A stretch of 61,751 bases of DNA from Rhodospirillaceae bacterium (GTDB lineage: Bacteria; Pseudomonadota; Alphaproteobacteria; Rhodospirillales; Rhodospirillaceae). Both the position numbers and the translations under genes were made by a program. Positions 8,633 through 16,896 of this stretch are shown here, piece by piece (within the stretch, counting starts at the first letter, position 1; each line of letters opens with the position of its first letter). Below the pieces are notes generated by a model. The model did not search any database, was not told the DNA's origin, and was given only the letters and a program-made list of their open reading frames with translations. The stretch lies in assembly GCA_020852595.1 (NCBI GenBank), contig JADZAK010000017.1:1-61751 (forward strand). Direction: 5' to 3'.

Positions 8633-9373
8633 TCAGCCGCTCAAATCCGACGCGTCGTGCACCTTCTTGAGGCGCGGCTCGTTGGACTGCCAGGGGTTCG
8701 CGGTCGAGGGTTCGCGGAATTCGCTTTCCACCTGCGCGATACGCCGGCGCAGGGCTTCGACTTCGTTCAAGAGGGCCGTGATCGCGCGCGTGGTCGGATC
8801 GGCCTTGTCGTCGCATGAGCCGTATGGAACGAAACTGTCGACCTGCACGGGGCCGCGCGGCAGGGCTTCCTGCGCGGGGATGCCGACGACCGTGACGCCC
8901 GGCGGCACATCGCGCACGGCGACCGCGTTGGCGCCGACGCGCGCGCCGTGGCCGACGGTGATCGCGCCCAGCACCTGCGCGCCCGCGCCGATGATCACTT
9001 TGTCCTCGATGACCGGGTGACGGCGCAGACCGGTTTGAGCCGTGGAAACGCCGCCCAGCGTCACGCCGTGATACATCGTCACGTCATCGCCGATGATCGC
9101 GGTTTCGCCGATGACGACGCCGGTGCCGTGGTCGATGAAGAACCGCTTGCCGATCGTGGCGCCCGGATGGATCTCGATGCCCGACAGCCAGCGTCCGATC
9201 TCCGAGACAAGGCGCGCGAGGAACGACAGGCGCAGGCCCCACAGGACATGGGCCACCCGGTAGAACGCGAGCGCACGCAGGCCGGGATACAGCAGCGCGA
9301 TTTCGAATAACGAACGCGCCGCGGGATCGCGCGCTTTGATCGAGCGCAGCATTGAAACAAGGCCACCGGCCAT
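8633..9373 (-). CDS. cysE: Serine O-acetyltransferase
   Basis: A 246-residue cytosolic enzyme that acetylates L-serine to O-acetylserine, the first step of cysteine synthesis. The N-terminal helices ([23 protein letters not shown]) and the left-handed beta-helix from about residue 64 are clear, with [13 protein letters not shown] (78-90), MYHGVTLGG (100-108), RRHPVIED and VGIPA at the end of the helix. The short N-terminus is the EpsC/CysE short form. About 75 C-terminal residues beyond the hexapeptide repeats ([14 protein letters not shown]...) may be a coiled coil. It is transcribed away from the Lrp-type gene across an intergenic region rich in palindromes. Confidence 0.93.
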   Translation of the reverse strand: MAGGLVSMLRSIKARDPAARSLFEIALLYPGLRALAFYRVAHVLWGLRLSFLARLVSEIGRWLSGIEIHPGATIGKRFFIDHGTGVVIGETAIIGDDVTMYHGVTLGGVSTAQTGLRRHPVIEDKVIIGAGAQVLGAITVGHGARVGANAVAVRDVPPGVTVVGIPAQEALPRGPVQVDSFVPYGSCDDKADPTTRAITALLNEVEALRRRIAQVESEFREPSTANPWQSNEPRLKKVHDASDLSG

Positions 9374-9395
9374 TCCTCACTCCACCACATCCACC

Positions 9396-9424
9396 CCGGG
9401 GCGCTCCCCATGGGGAGTCCCCGG
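9396..9424. repeat. Composite palindrome upstream of cysE
   Basis: A perfect 14-bp palindrome, CTCCCCATGGGGAG (9404-9417), lies inside a second pair of arms, CCGGGG (9396-9401) and CCCCGG (9419-9424). It is 23-51 bp upstream of the cysE start, in the probable promoter or leader, and could be an operator for a dimeric regulator or a leader hairpin. Confidence 0.55.
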
Positions 9425-9498
9425 ATAAATTTCGAGTCCCATGCCGGATAGCAGAAAACCCGGAAAGAGGGAAAGAAATATCTTCCTAGCCTGGACAA

Positions 9499-9517
9499 TC
9501 ATCTCAAAAAGAGATGA
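9499..9517. repeat. 7-bp inverted repeat with A5 centre upstream of the Lrp-type gene
   Basis: TCATCTC (9499-9505) and GAGATGA (9511-9517) flank AAAAA. The site is about 90 bp upstream of the Lrp/AsnC gene in an AT-richer part of the cysE-lrp gap. Lrp-type proteins often bind AT-rich imperfect palindromes near their own genes, so an autoregulatory operator is plausible but unproven. Confidence 0.45.
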
Positions 9518-9604
9518 ATATTCCCCTTACTGACAGCTCCATCGCCTTTCGCCGATTGTGCTGTGCACCCAAGACGGGAGCGTAACCCGCTCCAAGGAGT
9601 CGCC

Positions 9605-10093
9605 ATGCTCGATCCCATCGACCGCAAGATTCTGGCCCTTTTGCAGAACAACGCCGGTCTTTCCATCGCCGAGATCGCCCAGAAAGTCGGGCTCTCTCAG
9701 ACGCCGTGCTGGAAACGCATTCAAAAGATGGAACAGGCGGGCATCATCAAGGCGCGTGTCGCGCTGCTCGACGCAAAAAGGCTCAATCTTGGGCTGACGG
9801 TGTTCGTCATCATCCGCACCAGCCAGCACGACGACGTATGGCTGCAGAAGTTCGCCCGCGCAGTGAAGGAGATGCCCGAGATCACCGCCATCTGGCGCAT
9901 GGCCGGCGACATCGACTACCTGCTGCGCGTCGTGGTGAAGGACATGGACGCCTACGATTCGTTCTACAAGCGCCTGATCAAGCGCGTGGCCTTGAGCGAC
10001 GTCAGCTCGACCTTCGTGATGGAAGAGATCAAATACTCGACGGCGCTGCCGCTCGAGCTGTCGACGCCGATCACACCGGTTCCGGTCGCTTAA
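9605..10093 (+). CDS. Lrp/AsnC family transcriptional regulator
   Basis: A 162-residue DNA-binding protein. The N-terminal helix-turn-helix (DRKILALLQNNAGLSIAEIAQKVGLSQTPCWKRIQKMEQAGII, residues 6-49) is followed by a RAM effector domain (GLTVFVIIRT..., GDIDYLLRVVVKDMDAYDSFYKR, DVSSTFVMEEIKY). Members sense amino acids and act as dimers to octamers. Start ATG 9605 follows CAAGGAG. Its place opposite cysE suggests, but does not show, a role in sulfur or amino-acid metabolism. Its stop codon overlaps the end of the convergent methyltransferase gene. Confidence 0.92.
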   Translation: MLDPIDRKILALLQNNAGLSIAEIAQKVGLSQTPCWKRIQKMEQAGIIKARVALLDAKRLNLGLTVFVIIRTSQHDDVWLQKFARAVKEMPEITAIWRMAGDIDYLLRVVVKDMDAYDSFYKRLIKRVALSDVSSTFVMEEIKYSTALPLELSTPITPVPVA

Positions 10094-10986
10094 GGGTCTT
10101 TCTGGAAGACGCCGTAGAAGTATCCGCCGCCCGCGAACGAATAGGCGTCGGCCATCATGGCCCGGGCTTTCGCCGAGGCGTCGGCTTCAAAGGGCGCCGG
10201 CTGCATCCAGTTGAGGAAGTGCACCCCGTGCGCGCCCAGCGCCAACTCCAGCGCCGACGTGCTCAGTGTGCCGAAGCTTTGATTCAGCATCTCGTGGAAA
10301 AAGACGGTGTCCTGGGTGCCCGACACTTGTTGCAGGACGCCGCTCATCAAACGGTGATCGCCGGCCTGGCGCGCGATGGTGTTGGCGATGACGCGGATTT
10401 GCGCGCGCGCGGTGCGCACCTGCTCCGCGGGCGATTCCGCGTTGTCGGCGCCGGCGCGCAGCACCTTGTGCAGTCCGGCCATCAGCAGCGGCACCGTGCC
10501 GGCGTAGTAGCTGATGACGGCAAGGCCGCCCGGCTTCAGGCAGCCGGCGATCAAGCGGAGAAGATGGCGTTGCACCGGCGGCGGCGTCACATACAGGACC
10601 CCGACATGATAGATCAGGTCGAATTTCCCGAGTGTATCGGCGTCGAGATCGAGAAAGTCGGCGCACATGAAGCGGCACCGTGAGCCGAAGCGCGCCGTAC
10701 GCGCCACCGCCTTCACATAAGCCGATTGCGACAGGTCCGTGCCGACGATCTTCCCGGTCGTGAGGCCCGCTGCGCGTTCAAGCTGCGCGCCGGTGCCGCA
10801 CCCCAGATCCAGAATGTCGATGTTGCGCGCGTCGCGCGCCTGGCCGTAGCGCGCGGCGAGCGCGAAGACATGTTCGGGATCGAGGCCCGGGCTCGCCGGC
10901 TCGTCATAGGGGACGAGGTCGTAATTGCCCGCGATCAGCATATTCAGGCCGCGCAGGATATCGTCGTCGCTGGCGTCGCTCGGCAT
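10090..10986 (-). CDS. Class I SAM-dependent methyltransferase
   Basis: A 298-residue protein. The SAM-binding core is visible: ILDLGCGTGAQLERA (motif I), IVGTDLS (motif II), CADFLDLD and FDLIYHVGVLYVTPPPVQRHLLRLIAGCLKPGGLAVISYY. The C-terminal part (about 190-298), with the odd QDTVFFHEMLNQSF segment, should hold the substrate site. ATG 10986 is the natural start; the frame stays open further upstream but only in antisense to the dioxygenase gene. It diverges from the PhyH-type gene across 96 bp, so the two may share a promoter region and a pathway. The substrate is unknown. Confidence 0.8.
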   Translation of the reverse strand: MPSDASDDDILRGLNMLIAGNYDLVPYDEPASPGLDPEHVFALAARYGQARDARNIDILDLGCGTGAQLERAAGLTTGKIVGTDLSQSAYVKAVARTARFGSRCRFMCADFLDLDADTLGKFDLIYHVGVLYVTPPPVQRHLLRLIAGCLKPGGLAVISYYAGTVPLLMAGLHKVLRAGADNAESPAEQVRTARAQIRVIANTIARQAGDHRLMSGVLQQVSGTQDTVFFHEMLNQSFGTLSTSALELALGAHGVHFLNWMQPAPFEADASAKARAMMADAYSFAGGGYFYGVFQKDP

Positions 10987-11082
10987 TGGCGGCCTTCCCC
11001 TTTTTAGACACCATCTGCATTGCATTTTTGCTCGGGCGTGAGAAGCTGAAACGTCTTTCGCACCACCCTTGCCGACATTCAC

Positions 11083-11943
11083 ATGGCCGCTCTGTCTCTC
11101 GAAACCATCACCAAGCGTGAAACCTGGGCCGCGCTTGCGCCGCGTCTGCATATTGAAGATGAAAGCCTGCTGCGCGCCGCGCGACCGATCGTGCTTGACC
11201 CCGCCCGCGTCATCGCCATCCGCGAACAACTCCTGCTCGACGGTTATTTCCAGCAAGCGGACGTGCCCTTTGGCGTGGATCTCGCGCTGATGGCCGAGAC
11301 CGTGCGCAAATTTTCGAACGAGGGCCTGTCTCCGGTCTTCACGTTTCTCTACGACGAATTCTGGCTCCCGTTCTGCCAGCTCGATTCCCTGCTTCGCGAT
11401 CTTCTCGGCGGCTACGCGATCCTGCCGGATTTCTGGGTATGGAACGTCGATCCGCGGAAGGGCGATTCCGGCTGGGCGCCCCACCGCGACAAGGGCGGCG
11501 TCACCTTGCGTCCCGACGGCTCGCCCAATTCGATCACGGTGTGGATTCCGCTCACCGAGGCCACGCCCCTGACGAGTTGCATGTATGTGGTACCGGCGCG
11601 GCACGATCCCACCTATGGGACAAATCGCGAGGGCGAGTGGCGCTTCGAGCTTCCCAGCATCCGCGCGCTTCCGGCCAAGCCGGGAGATGTGCTCGCATGG
11701 AACCAGGCTGTGCTTCATTGGGGCAGTAAAAGCTCGCCGCTCGCCGCGGAATCGCGCATCAGCATGGCGGTGGAGTTCCAACGGACCGACGTCCCGCCGA
11801 TGAACCCGCCGCTCCTGAAACCCGCGCAACTCATGCCGTTCGATCAGCGGCTGAAGCTGATCGCCAAGCAGGTGCTTCAGTACCGGCACATGTACAAAGT
11901 CGCGCCGGAGCTCGAGCAGCTGATGATGAAACTCGCCGTCTAA
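11083..11943 (+). CDS. Phytanoyl-CoA dioxygenase (PhyH) family Fe(II)/2-oxoglutarate oxygenase
   Basis: A 286-residue cytosolic oxygenase. The iron triad fits APHRDKGG (H-x-D), followed by the distal His in DVLAWNQAVLHWG; the downstream Arg in ESRISMAVEF would bind 2-oxoglutarate. The core double-stranded beta-helix spans about residues 115-235. PhyH-family enzymes hydroxylate diverse small molecules, so the substrate cannot be read from sequence. It is divergently arranged with a methyltransferase gene, which suggests a two-step tailoring pair. It runs convergently into the CHAD gene. Confidence 0.78.
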   Translation: MAALSLETITKRETWAALAPRLHIEDESLLRAARPIVLDPARVIAIREQLLLDGYFQQADVPFGVDLALMAETVRKFSNEGLSPVFTFLYDEFWLPFCQLDSLLRDLLGGYAILPDFWVWNVDPRKGDSGWAPHRDKGGVTLRPDGSPNSITVWIPLTEATPLTSCMYVVPARHDPTYGTNREGEWRFELPSIRALPAKPGDVLAWNQAVLHWGSKSSPLAAESRISMAVEFQRTDVPPMNPPLLKPAQLMPFDQRLKLIAKQVLQYRHMYKVAPELEQLMMKLAV

Positions 11944-11954
11944 TCGGTTTCGTT

Positions 11955-12968
11955 CTAAAACGCCGGCAGCTTCACTAATTTGTGGCACAGGCGCGCGGTT
12001 TCCGGTTCCGCCTTGGCGGCGGCTTTGCCGTGCGCGGCTTTGAGGGCGTCGCCGGCTTTTTTCATCAGGCGGCGCTCGGCCGGTGTCGCGCGCGCGGCGA
12101 CGAGCGCGAGCGTGCGTTCGGCGACATCGAGATCGTTCAGGTGGCCGAGGCTGTCTTGAACCCGCTTGAGGAGGACGTTGGCGCGCTGGGTGCGCTTTTC
12201 CGGCAGCACCGGCGCCAGGAACTCGAGGCTATAGCGGAGTTTCTTCACCGCGATGCGCAGCTCATGGCGCTCGGGCACCGTGAGCTTGTCGGCGCGGGCG
12301 GCGACCGACTGGATCTTCTTCATGCGCTTGTTCAGCGCTTCACGGGCGAAGGCGCCGATATCGGGAATCTCCGCGCCGTCGGCATACCAACCGCGACCGT
12401 CCAGCCATGTTTCCACGCGGGCGGCGAACCGCCGCATGCGCCGGCCTCGCAGCGCGTTCATCGCGGCGGCGTGCGCGCGGGTGCGCGCCGCGCGCACGGC
12501 ATTGCCGAGCGCGACCGCGGACTCATCGTTCTTACGGCTGCGTTTCTCGAGATCGGCGAAGAAGACATCCAGATCGCGGACCGTGCCCAGTTGATTCGCG
12601 AGCCATTTGCCCTCCGTATTCAGCCAGTCGCGCTGGTTCTCGGGCACGAGGGTCTTGAACAGCGAGAGCGCGGAGCGGAAGCGGCGCAGTCCAACGCGCA
12701 CCTGATGCACGCCCTCGGGGTTACGGCCGTCCAGCGCGGCCGGTAAATTGCGTTGCCAATGATCGCGGCAACCCGCGATCACCGCGGCGATCGCATCGCC
12801 CAAGGTCGGTTCGGTCTTGAAGGTAATGGGAGCGGCCTTGCTCCAGCGCGGTGTGCGTTCAGGACGCGCGAAGCGCTTCTTGCCGGCGGCCTTGCGCGTG
12901 CGCGCAGGTGCGCCCGGCGCGGCGCGTGCCCTTGTCTCTCCCATGTGCGTGTGCGCGCGAAGGACCAT
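11955..12968 (-). CDS. CHAD domain protein
   Basis: A 337-residue protein with an Arg/Lys/Ala-rich N-terminus (about 1-45) followed by a helical CHAD domain (about 55-335) containing the conserved basic/His positions: HQVRVGLRRFRSALSLFK, RDLDVFFADL, RHELRIAVKKLRYSLEF, LGHLNDLDVAERTL. CHAD domains bind inorganic polyphosphate and often accompany CYTH triphosphatase domains, absent here. A second in-frame ATG at 12944 would remove 8 residues; neither start has a good ribosome site. It may locate to polyphosphate granules, by family analogy only. Confidence 0.85.
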   Translation of the reverse strand: MVLRAHTHMGETRARAAPGAPARTRKAAGKKRFARPERTPRWSKAAPITFKTEPTLGDAIAAVIAGCRDHWQRNLPAALDGRNPEGVHQVRVGLRRFRSALSLFKTLVPENQRDWLNTEGKWLANQLGTVRDLDVFFADLEKRSRKNDESAVALGNAVRAARTRAHAAAMNALRGRRMRRFAARVETWLDGRGWYADGAEIPDIGAFAREALNKRMKKIQSVAARADKLTVPERHELRIAVKKLRYSLEFLAPVLPEKRTQRANVLLKRVQDSLGHLNDLDVAERTLALVAARATPAERRLMKKAGDALKAAHGKAAAKAEPETARLCHKLVKLPAF

Positions 12969-13154
12969 CCCCGAAACTCATGCGCGGCGCCGGTGGGCCG
13001 TTTTTTTTCACGGTTTTGGGCCGGCGAGGCCGCGCCGAAACTCTCTCAAAGTCCGGAGTGTTACGCAGCAGTTTTATGGCAGTGTCATGGAACAATAATA
13101 TGACAGTATATCAATGAGTTAACTTATGAGTTGGGGGTAAGTCGGGGGACAAGC

Positions 13155-13163
13155 TGTGGATAA
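13155..13163 (-). promoter_or_regulatory. Perfect consensus DnaA box (single)
   Basis: TGTGGATAA on the plus strand reads TTATCCACA, the consensus DnaA 9-mer, on the minus strand. It lies 18 bp beyond the nrdJ stop codon in an AT-rich stretch (about 13070-13140) upstream of the CHAD gene. Only one perfect copy is seen, which argues against a replication origin; chance or local DnaA regulation are both possible. Confidence 0.35.
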
Positions 13164-13180
13164 CTCAAGCACGGGTTGTT

Positions 13181-15451
13181 TCAGCTGCACTTGGAATAGC
13201 CGCAGCTGGTGCAGGTATCGCAATCCTCCTGCCTCAGAAGCGCGTAGGTCCCGCATTTCGGACAGGCCCGGAATCGGCGGTCGCGTCCGCCGGCGGCGGG
13301 GCTCTTGAGGTTCACGATCTTTGATTCGCTCCGCTGCCGCGCGCTTCTTTCCTGCGCGAGAAAGCCGGTGTCGATCATGTGCTTCTCGATCACGTCGCCG
13401 ATGGCCGCGAGCAGTGACGGCACATAGCGGCCGTTCATCCACTGTCCGCCGCGCGGATCGAACACCGCCTTCAACTCCTCGACCACGAAGCCGACATCGC
13501 CGCCGCGCCGGAACACCGCCGAGATCATGCGTGTGAGTGCAACGGTCCAGGCGTAGTGCTCCATGTTCTTCGAGTTGATGAACACCTCGAACGGCCGGCG
13601 GATGTTTTTCCCGCGCCCGTCGGGCGACAGGATGTCGTTGACGGTGATGTAGATGGCGTGATCGCTTTCCGGCCAGCGCAGTTTGTAGGTGCGCCCCGGC
13701 AGCGTTTCCGGGCGCGCTTCGGGTTCTTCGTTCGCGCCGAACGTGGGAAGCGGCGCGGTGCGTTTGACTTCCAGAACCGCGCCGCGCACGGCGCTTGGGC
13801 GGTAGGTGGTGCAGCCTTTGCACCCCATGTCGTAGGCGCGCATGTATACGTCCGCGAAACGTTCGAATGGAAAATCTTCCGGCACGTTGATCGTCTTGGA
13901 GATGGAACTGTCGATATAGTCCTGCACCGCGGCCTGCATCGCCAGGTGATCGTCCGGCGCGAGAACTTGCGCGTCGACGAAAAACGCGGGCAGCGGCGCC
14001 TCGCCGTTCTTCTCGCGGAAGGCACGGTAAGCGTAGTCGCTGACCTCCTGCTCCTTGCGCGTCCCGTCGGGCATCAGAACATGGCGCGTATGCGCGAAGC
14101 TGAATACCGGTTCGATGCCCGAGGATACATTGTCCGCGAACAGCGAGATCGTGCCGGTGGGGGCGATGGAGGTCACCAGGGCGTTGCGGATCCCGTGTTT
14201 GGCGATCCTCTCACGCAAGGCCACAGGCAGCGCGGCGACGGTTTCGCCGGCAAGGTAAGCTTGTGCGTCAAATAGCGGGAAGGGGCCTTTTTCGGCGGCG
14301 AGATCGATCGAGGCGCCGTAGGCGGCGTCGCGGAACAGTTTCATCCAGCGGCGTGTCGTCGCGACGGCTTCGGTGCTGCCGTAACGCTGTCCGCACATGA
14401 TCAGCGCGTCCGCGAGGCCCGTCACACCCAGGCCGATGCGGCGCTTTTGCGTCGCCTCGGCGCGCTGCACGGGGATCGGGTAGTTCGAGGCCTCGATCAC
14501 ATTGTCCATCATGCGTACGGCGAGCGCGATGGTCTCGGTCAGTTTCGCCTCGTCGAGGCGCGCCGACGGCGTGAACGCGCCGTCGATCAGGCGCGCGAGA
14601 TTGATCGAGCCGAGCAGGCAGGTTCCATACGGCGGCAACGGTTGTTCGCCGCAGGGATTGGTCGCGCTGATGGTCTCGGTGTAGGCGAGGTTGTTGCGGG
14701 CATTGATGCGGTCGATGAAGATCACGCCCGGTTCGGCATAGTCGTAGGTCGCGCGGACGATCTTGTCCCACAGCGCCCTGGCCTTCAGCGTGCGCGTGAT
14801 CTTTCCGCCGAAGGACAGCGCCCAGTCCTTGTCTTCCTTCACCGCCGCCATGAACGCGTCGGTGACCAGCACCGACAGATTGAACATGGTCAATCGGCCC
14901 GGCGTCTGTTTGGCGGTGATGAAGTCTTCGATGTCGGGATGGTCGCAGCGCAAGGTCGCCATCATCGCGCCGCGCCGCGCGCCCGCGCTCATGATGGTGC
15001 GGCACATGGCGTCCCACACATCCATGAACGACAAGGGGCCGGAGGCGTCCGCGCCGACGCCTTTGACGGGCGCACCCTTGGGCCGCAGAGTCGAGAAGTC
15101 GTAACCGATGCCGCCGCCCTGCTGCATCGTCAGCGCGGCTTCCTTGAGGTGCGTGAAGATCGAGGCCATATCGTCTTCGATCGTTCCCATCACGAAACAG
15201 TTGTGGAGGGTGACCTTGCGGCCTGTGCCCGCGCCCGCGAGGATCCGGCCCGCCGGCAGGAACACGAAATCGGTCATCGCGCGCTCGAAGCGCGGCGCCC
15301 ACGCGCCGGGATCCTTCTCCTGCGCGGCCAAAGCTTTTGCGACACGCGCCCACGTATCGGCCACCGTCCGGTCGATGGGCGTGCCGTCGGCCGCCGTGAA
15401 GCGGTATTTCATGTCCCAGATCTGCTGGGCGATGGGTGAGGCCGTGCTCAT
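13181..15451 (-). CDS. nrdJ: Adenosylcobalamin-dependent class II ribonucleotide reductase
   Basis: A 756-residue cytosolic enzyme that reduces ribonucleotides to deoxyribonucleotides using a coenzyme-B12 radical, independent of oxygen. Visible features: HNCFVMG with redox Cys C85, the radical/active-site signature NPCGEQPLPPYGTCLLGS (N265, C267, E269) and a C-terminal Cys-rich tail (CPKCG..., CTSCGYSKC) that re-reduces the active site. The length fits NrdJ. No cobalamin riboswitch is seen upstream. The cofactor can be made by the adenosyltransferase at 39062-39637. It is divergent from the soxC-like gene. Confidence 0.95.
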   Translation of the reverse strand: MSTASPIAQQIWDMKYRFTAADGTPIDRTVADTWARVAKALAAQEKDPGAWAPRFERAMTDFVFLPAGRILAGAGTGRKVTLHNCFVMGTIEDDMASIFTHLKEAALTMQQGGGIGYDFSTLRPKGAPVKGVGADASGPLSFMDVWDAMCRTIMSAGARRGAMMATLRCDHPDIEDFITAKQTPGRLTMFNLSVLVTDAFMAAVKEDKDWALSFGGKITRTLKARALWDKIVRATYDYAEPGVIFIDRINARNNLAYTETISATNPCGEQPLPPYGTCLLGSINLARLIDGAFTPSARLDEAKLTETIALAVRMMDNVIEASNYPIPVQRAEATQKRRIGLGVTGLADALIMCGQRYGSTEAVATTRRWMKLFRDAAYGASIDLAAEKGPFPLFDAQAYLAGETVAALPVALRERIAKHGIRNALVTSIAPTGTISLFADNVSSGIEPVFSFAHTRHVLMPDGTRKEQEVSDYAYRAFREKNGEAPLPAFFVDAQVLAPDDHLAMQAAVQDYIDSSISKTINVPEDFPFERFADVYMRAYDMGCKGCTTYRPSAVRGAVLEVKRTAPLPTFGANEEPEARPETLPGRTYKLRWPESDHAIYITVNDILSPDGRGKNIRRPFEVFINSKNMEHYAWTVALTRMISAVFRRGGDVGFVVEELKAVFDPRGGQWMNGRYVPSLLAAIGDVIEKHMIDTGFLAQERSARQRSESKIVNLKSPAAGGRDRRFRACPKCGTYALLRQEDCDTCTSCGYSKCS

Positions 15452-15587
15452 GGGATAAGTTCCCTACACGTAGGTGCTTGAATTTTAATTAGCAACGCAC
15501 GGGGCCGAATAGGGGTCTGTGCAAGCGATCTGTAAGTCATTGATTTGAAGTGTTAAGCTCGAGTCGGAAAAGCCGGGGAGGGCAGTC

Positions 15588-16865
15588 ATGGCGAAGCGGA
15601 AGCAACCAGGAACCGATCTCGAACCCGTGGCTGGGAACGGCCTTTTGCACCGGCGCATGTTCTTGCGCGGCGGCGCGGTTGCTGGGGTTCTCGGGGCGGC
15701 CGGCCTCGCGCAGGCGGAGCCTTTGGCCGTGCCCGAATGGGTGACCAAACCCGGCAAGCGTCCGCAGCCCTACACCCAGCCTTCGCCGTTCGAGCAGGGC
15801 GTTCAACGCCTACTGCCCGATCAGAACCCGCTCTATGAGCCGGGCTCCGCCTCGGGCCGCACGCCGCACCAGTTCCTCGAAGGCATGGTGACTCCCAACG
15901 GGCTTCATTTCGAAGTCACGCACAACGGCGTGCCCGAGATCGATCCCGCGCGCCACATGCTCGTGATCCACGGCCTCGTCAAACGCCCGCTCAAGTTCAC
16001 CGTGGACTCGCTGCTGCGCTATCCGATGACCTCGCGCCTCCACTTCATCGAGTGCGCGGGCAACAGCGCGTCCCTCTACGGCTCCACCGCCGTGAAAAGC
16101 TCCGTGCAGCAATTGCACGGTCTTCTCTCGGGCGCCGAATGGACCGGTGTTCCGTTGTCGGTGCTGCTCGACGAAGCCGGTATCGATCCGAAAGCCAAGT
16201 GGGTCTATGCCGAAGGCGGCGACGCCTCGTCGGTCACACGCTCGATCCCGCTGGCCAAATGCATGGATGACGTGCTCGTCGCGCTTTATCAGAACGGCGA
16301 GCGCCTGCGCCCGAACAACGGTTATCCGGTGCGCCTCCTGGTGCCCGGCTTCCAGGGCAATATGAATATCAAATGGCTGCGCCGCCTGCGCCTCACCGAG
16401 GGGCCGATGCAGACACGCTATGAAACCTCGCGTTATTCGCTGCTGCTCGCCGACGGGAAAACGGCGCAATTCAAGTTGCAGCTCGACGCCAAGTCGATCA
16501 TCACGCGCCCGTCGCCCGGCTATCAGATGCAAGGGCCCGGCCTCTACGAGATCTCCGGCCTCGCCTGGTCGGGCAACGGCACGGTGAAGCAGGTGGAAGT
16601 CTCCGCCGACGGCGGCAAGAGCTGGGCGGTCGCCGCGTTGTCGGGGCCCGTTCTTCCCAAAATGCTCACGCGCTTCCGCGCGCCGTGGAAATGGGACGGC
16701 GGCCCCGCGGTCCTGCAAAGCCGTGTCACCGACGACACCGGCTATGTGCAGCCGACGCGCGATGCTCTGATCGCCGCGCGCGGCAACAAGGCGAACTATC
16801 ACTACAACGGCATTACGACGTGGAACGTGGCCAACGGCGGCGAGGTGACCCATGTCTACGCATAA
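15588..16865 (+). CDS. soxC: SoxC-type molybdopterin sulfite/sulfane dehydrogenase subunit
   Basis: A 425-residue periplasmic molybdoenzyme exported folded by the Tat system: the N-terminus has HRRMFLRGG (21-29) and a cleavage site near AQA-EP. The catalytic Cys that ligates molybdenum is C156 in HFIECAGNS. A sulfite-oxidase dimerisation domain follows (about 300-410: GLAWSGNGTVKQVEVSADGGKSW). It oxidises sulfite or sulfane sulfur and passes electrons to the cytochrome encoded next. GGGAGGG precedes the start. No soxXYZAB is in the window, so a stand-alone sulfite dehydrogenase role is more likely than full thiosulfate oxidation. Its stop codon lies inside the next gene's repeated start region. 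Confidence 0.9.
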   Translation: MAKRKQPGTDLEPVAGNGLLHRRMFLRGGAVAGVLGAAGLAQAEPLAVPEWVTKPGKRPQPYTQPSPFEQGVQRLLPDQNPLYEPGSASGRTPHQFLEGMVTPNGLHFEVTHNGVPEIDPARHMLVIHGLVKRPLKFTVDSLLRYPMTSRLHFIECAGNSASLYGSTAVKSSVQQLHGLLSGAEWTGVPLSVLLDEAGIDPKAKWVYAEGGDASSVTRSIPLAKCMDDVLVALYQNGERLRPNNGYPVRLLVPGFQGNMNIKWLRRLRLTEGPMQTRYETSRYSLLLADGKTAQFKLQLDAKSIITRPSPGYQMQGPGLYEISGLAWSGNGTVKQVEVSADGGKSWAVAALSGPVLPKMLTRFRAPWKWDGGPAVLQSRVTDDTGYVQPTRDALIAARGNKANYHYNGITTWNVANGGEVTHVYA

Positions 16866-16896
16866 AATGTCTACGCATAAAATGTCTACGCGTAAG
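16852..16896 (+). repeat. Three 15-bp tandem repeats carrying start codons
   Basis: Units ATGTCTACGCATAAA (16852, 16867) and ATGTCTACGCGTAAG (16882) abut one another. In the cytochrome frame each is five codons; in the soxC frame the first unit supplies the last codons and the TAA stop. Loss or gain of a unit would keep the cytochrome in frame. Copies 1 and 2 are identical and copy 3 differs at two bases. Confidence 0.85.

Noticed and set aside
10987-11988. N-terminal extension of the methyltransferase back to 11988
   Set aside because: The extra 334 codons are antisense to the PhyH dioxygenase gene and show no domain; ATG 10986 gives a normal-length enzyme.
13070-13180. Chromosomal replication origin
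   Set aside because: There is only one perfect DnaA box, and none of the genes usually flanking alphaproteobacterial origins, such as hemE, is nearby.
15452-15587. Cobalamin riboswitch upstream of nrdJ
   Set aside because: The 136-bp gap is too short for a full element plus the divergent soxC promoter, and I see no B12-box-like sequence; only a small CCTAC-AC-GTAGG inverted repeat is present.
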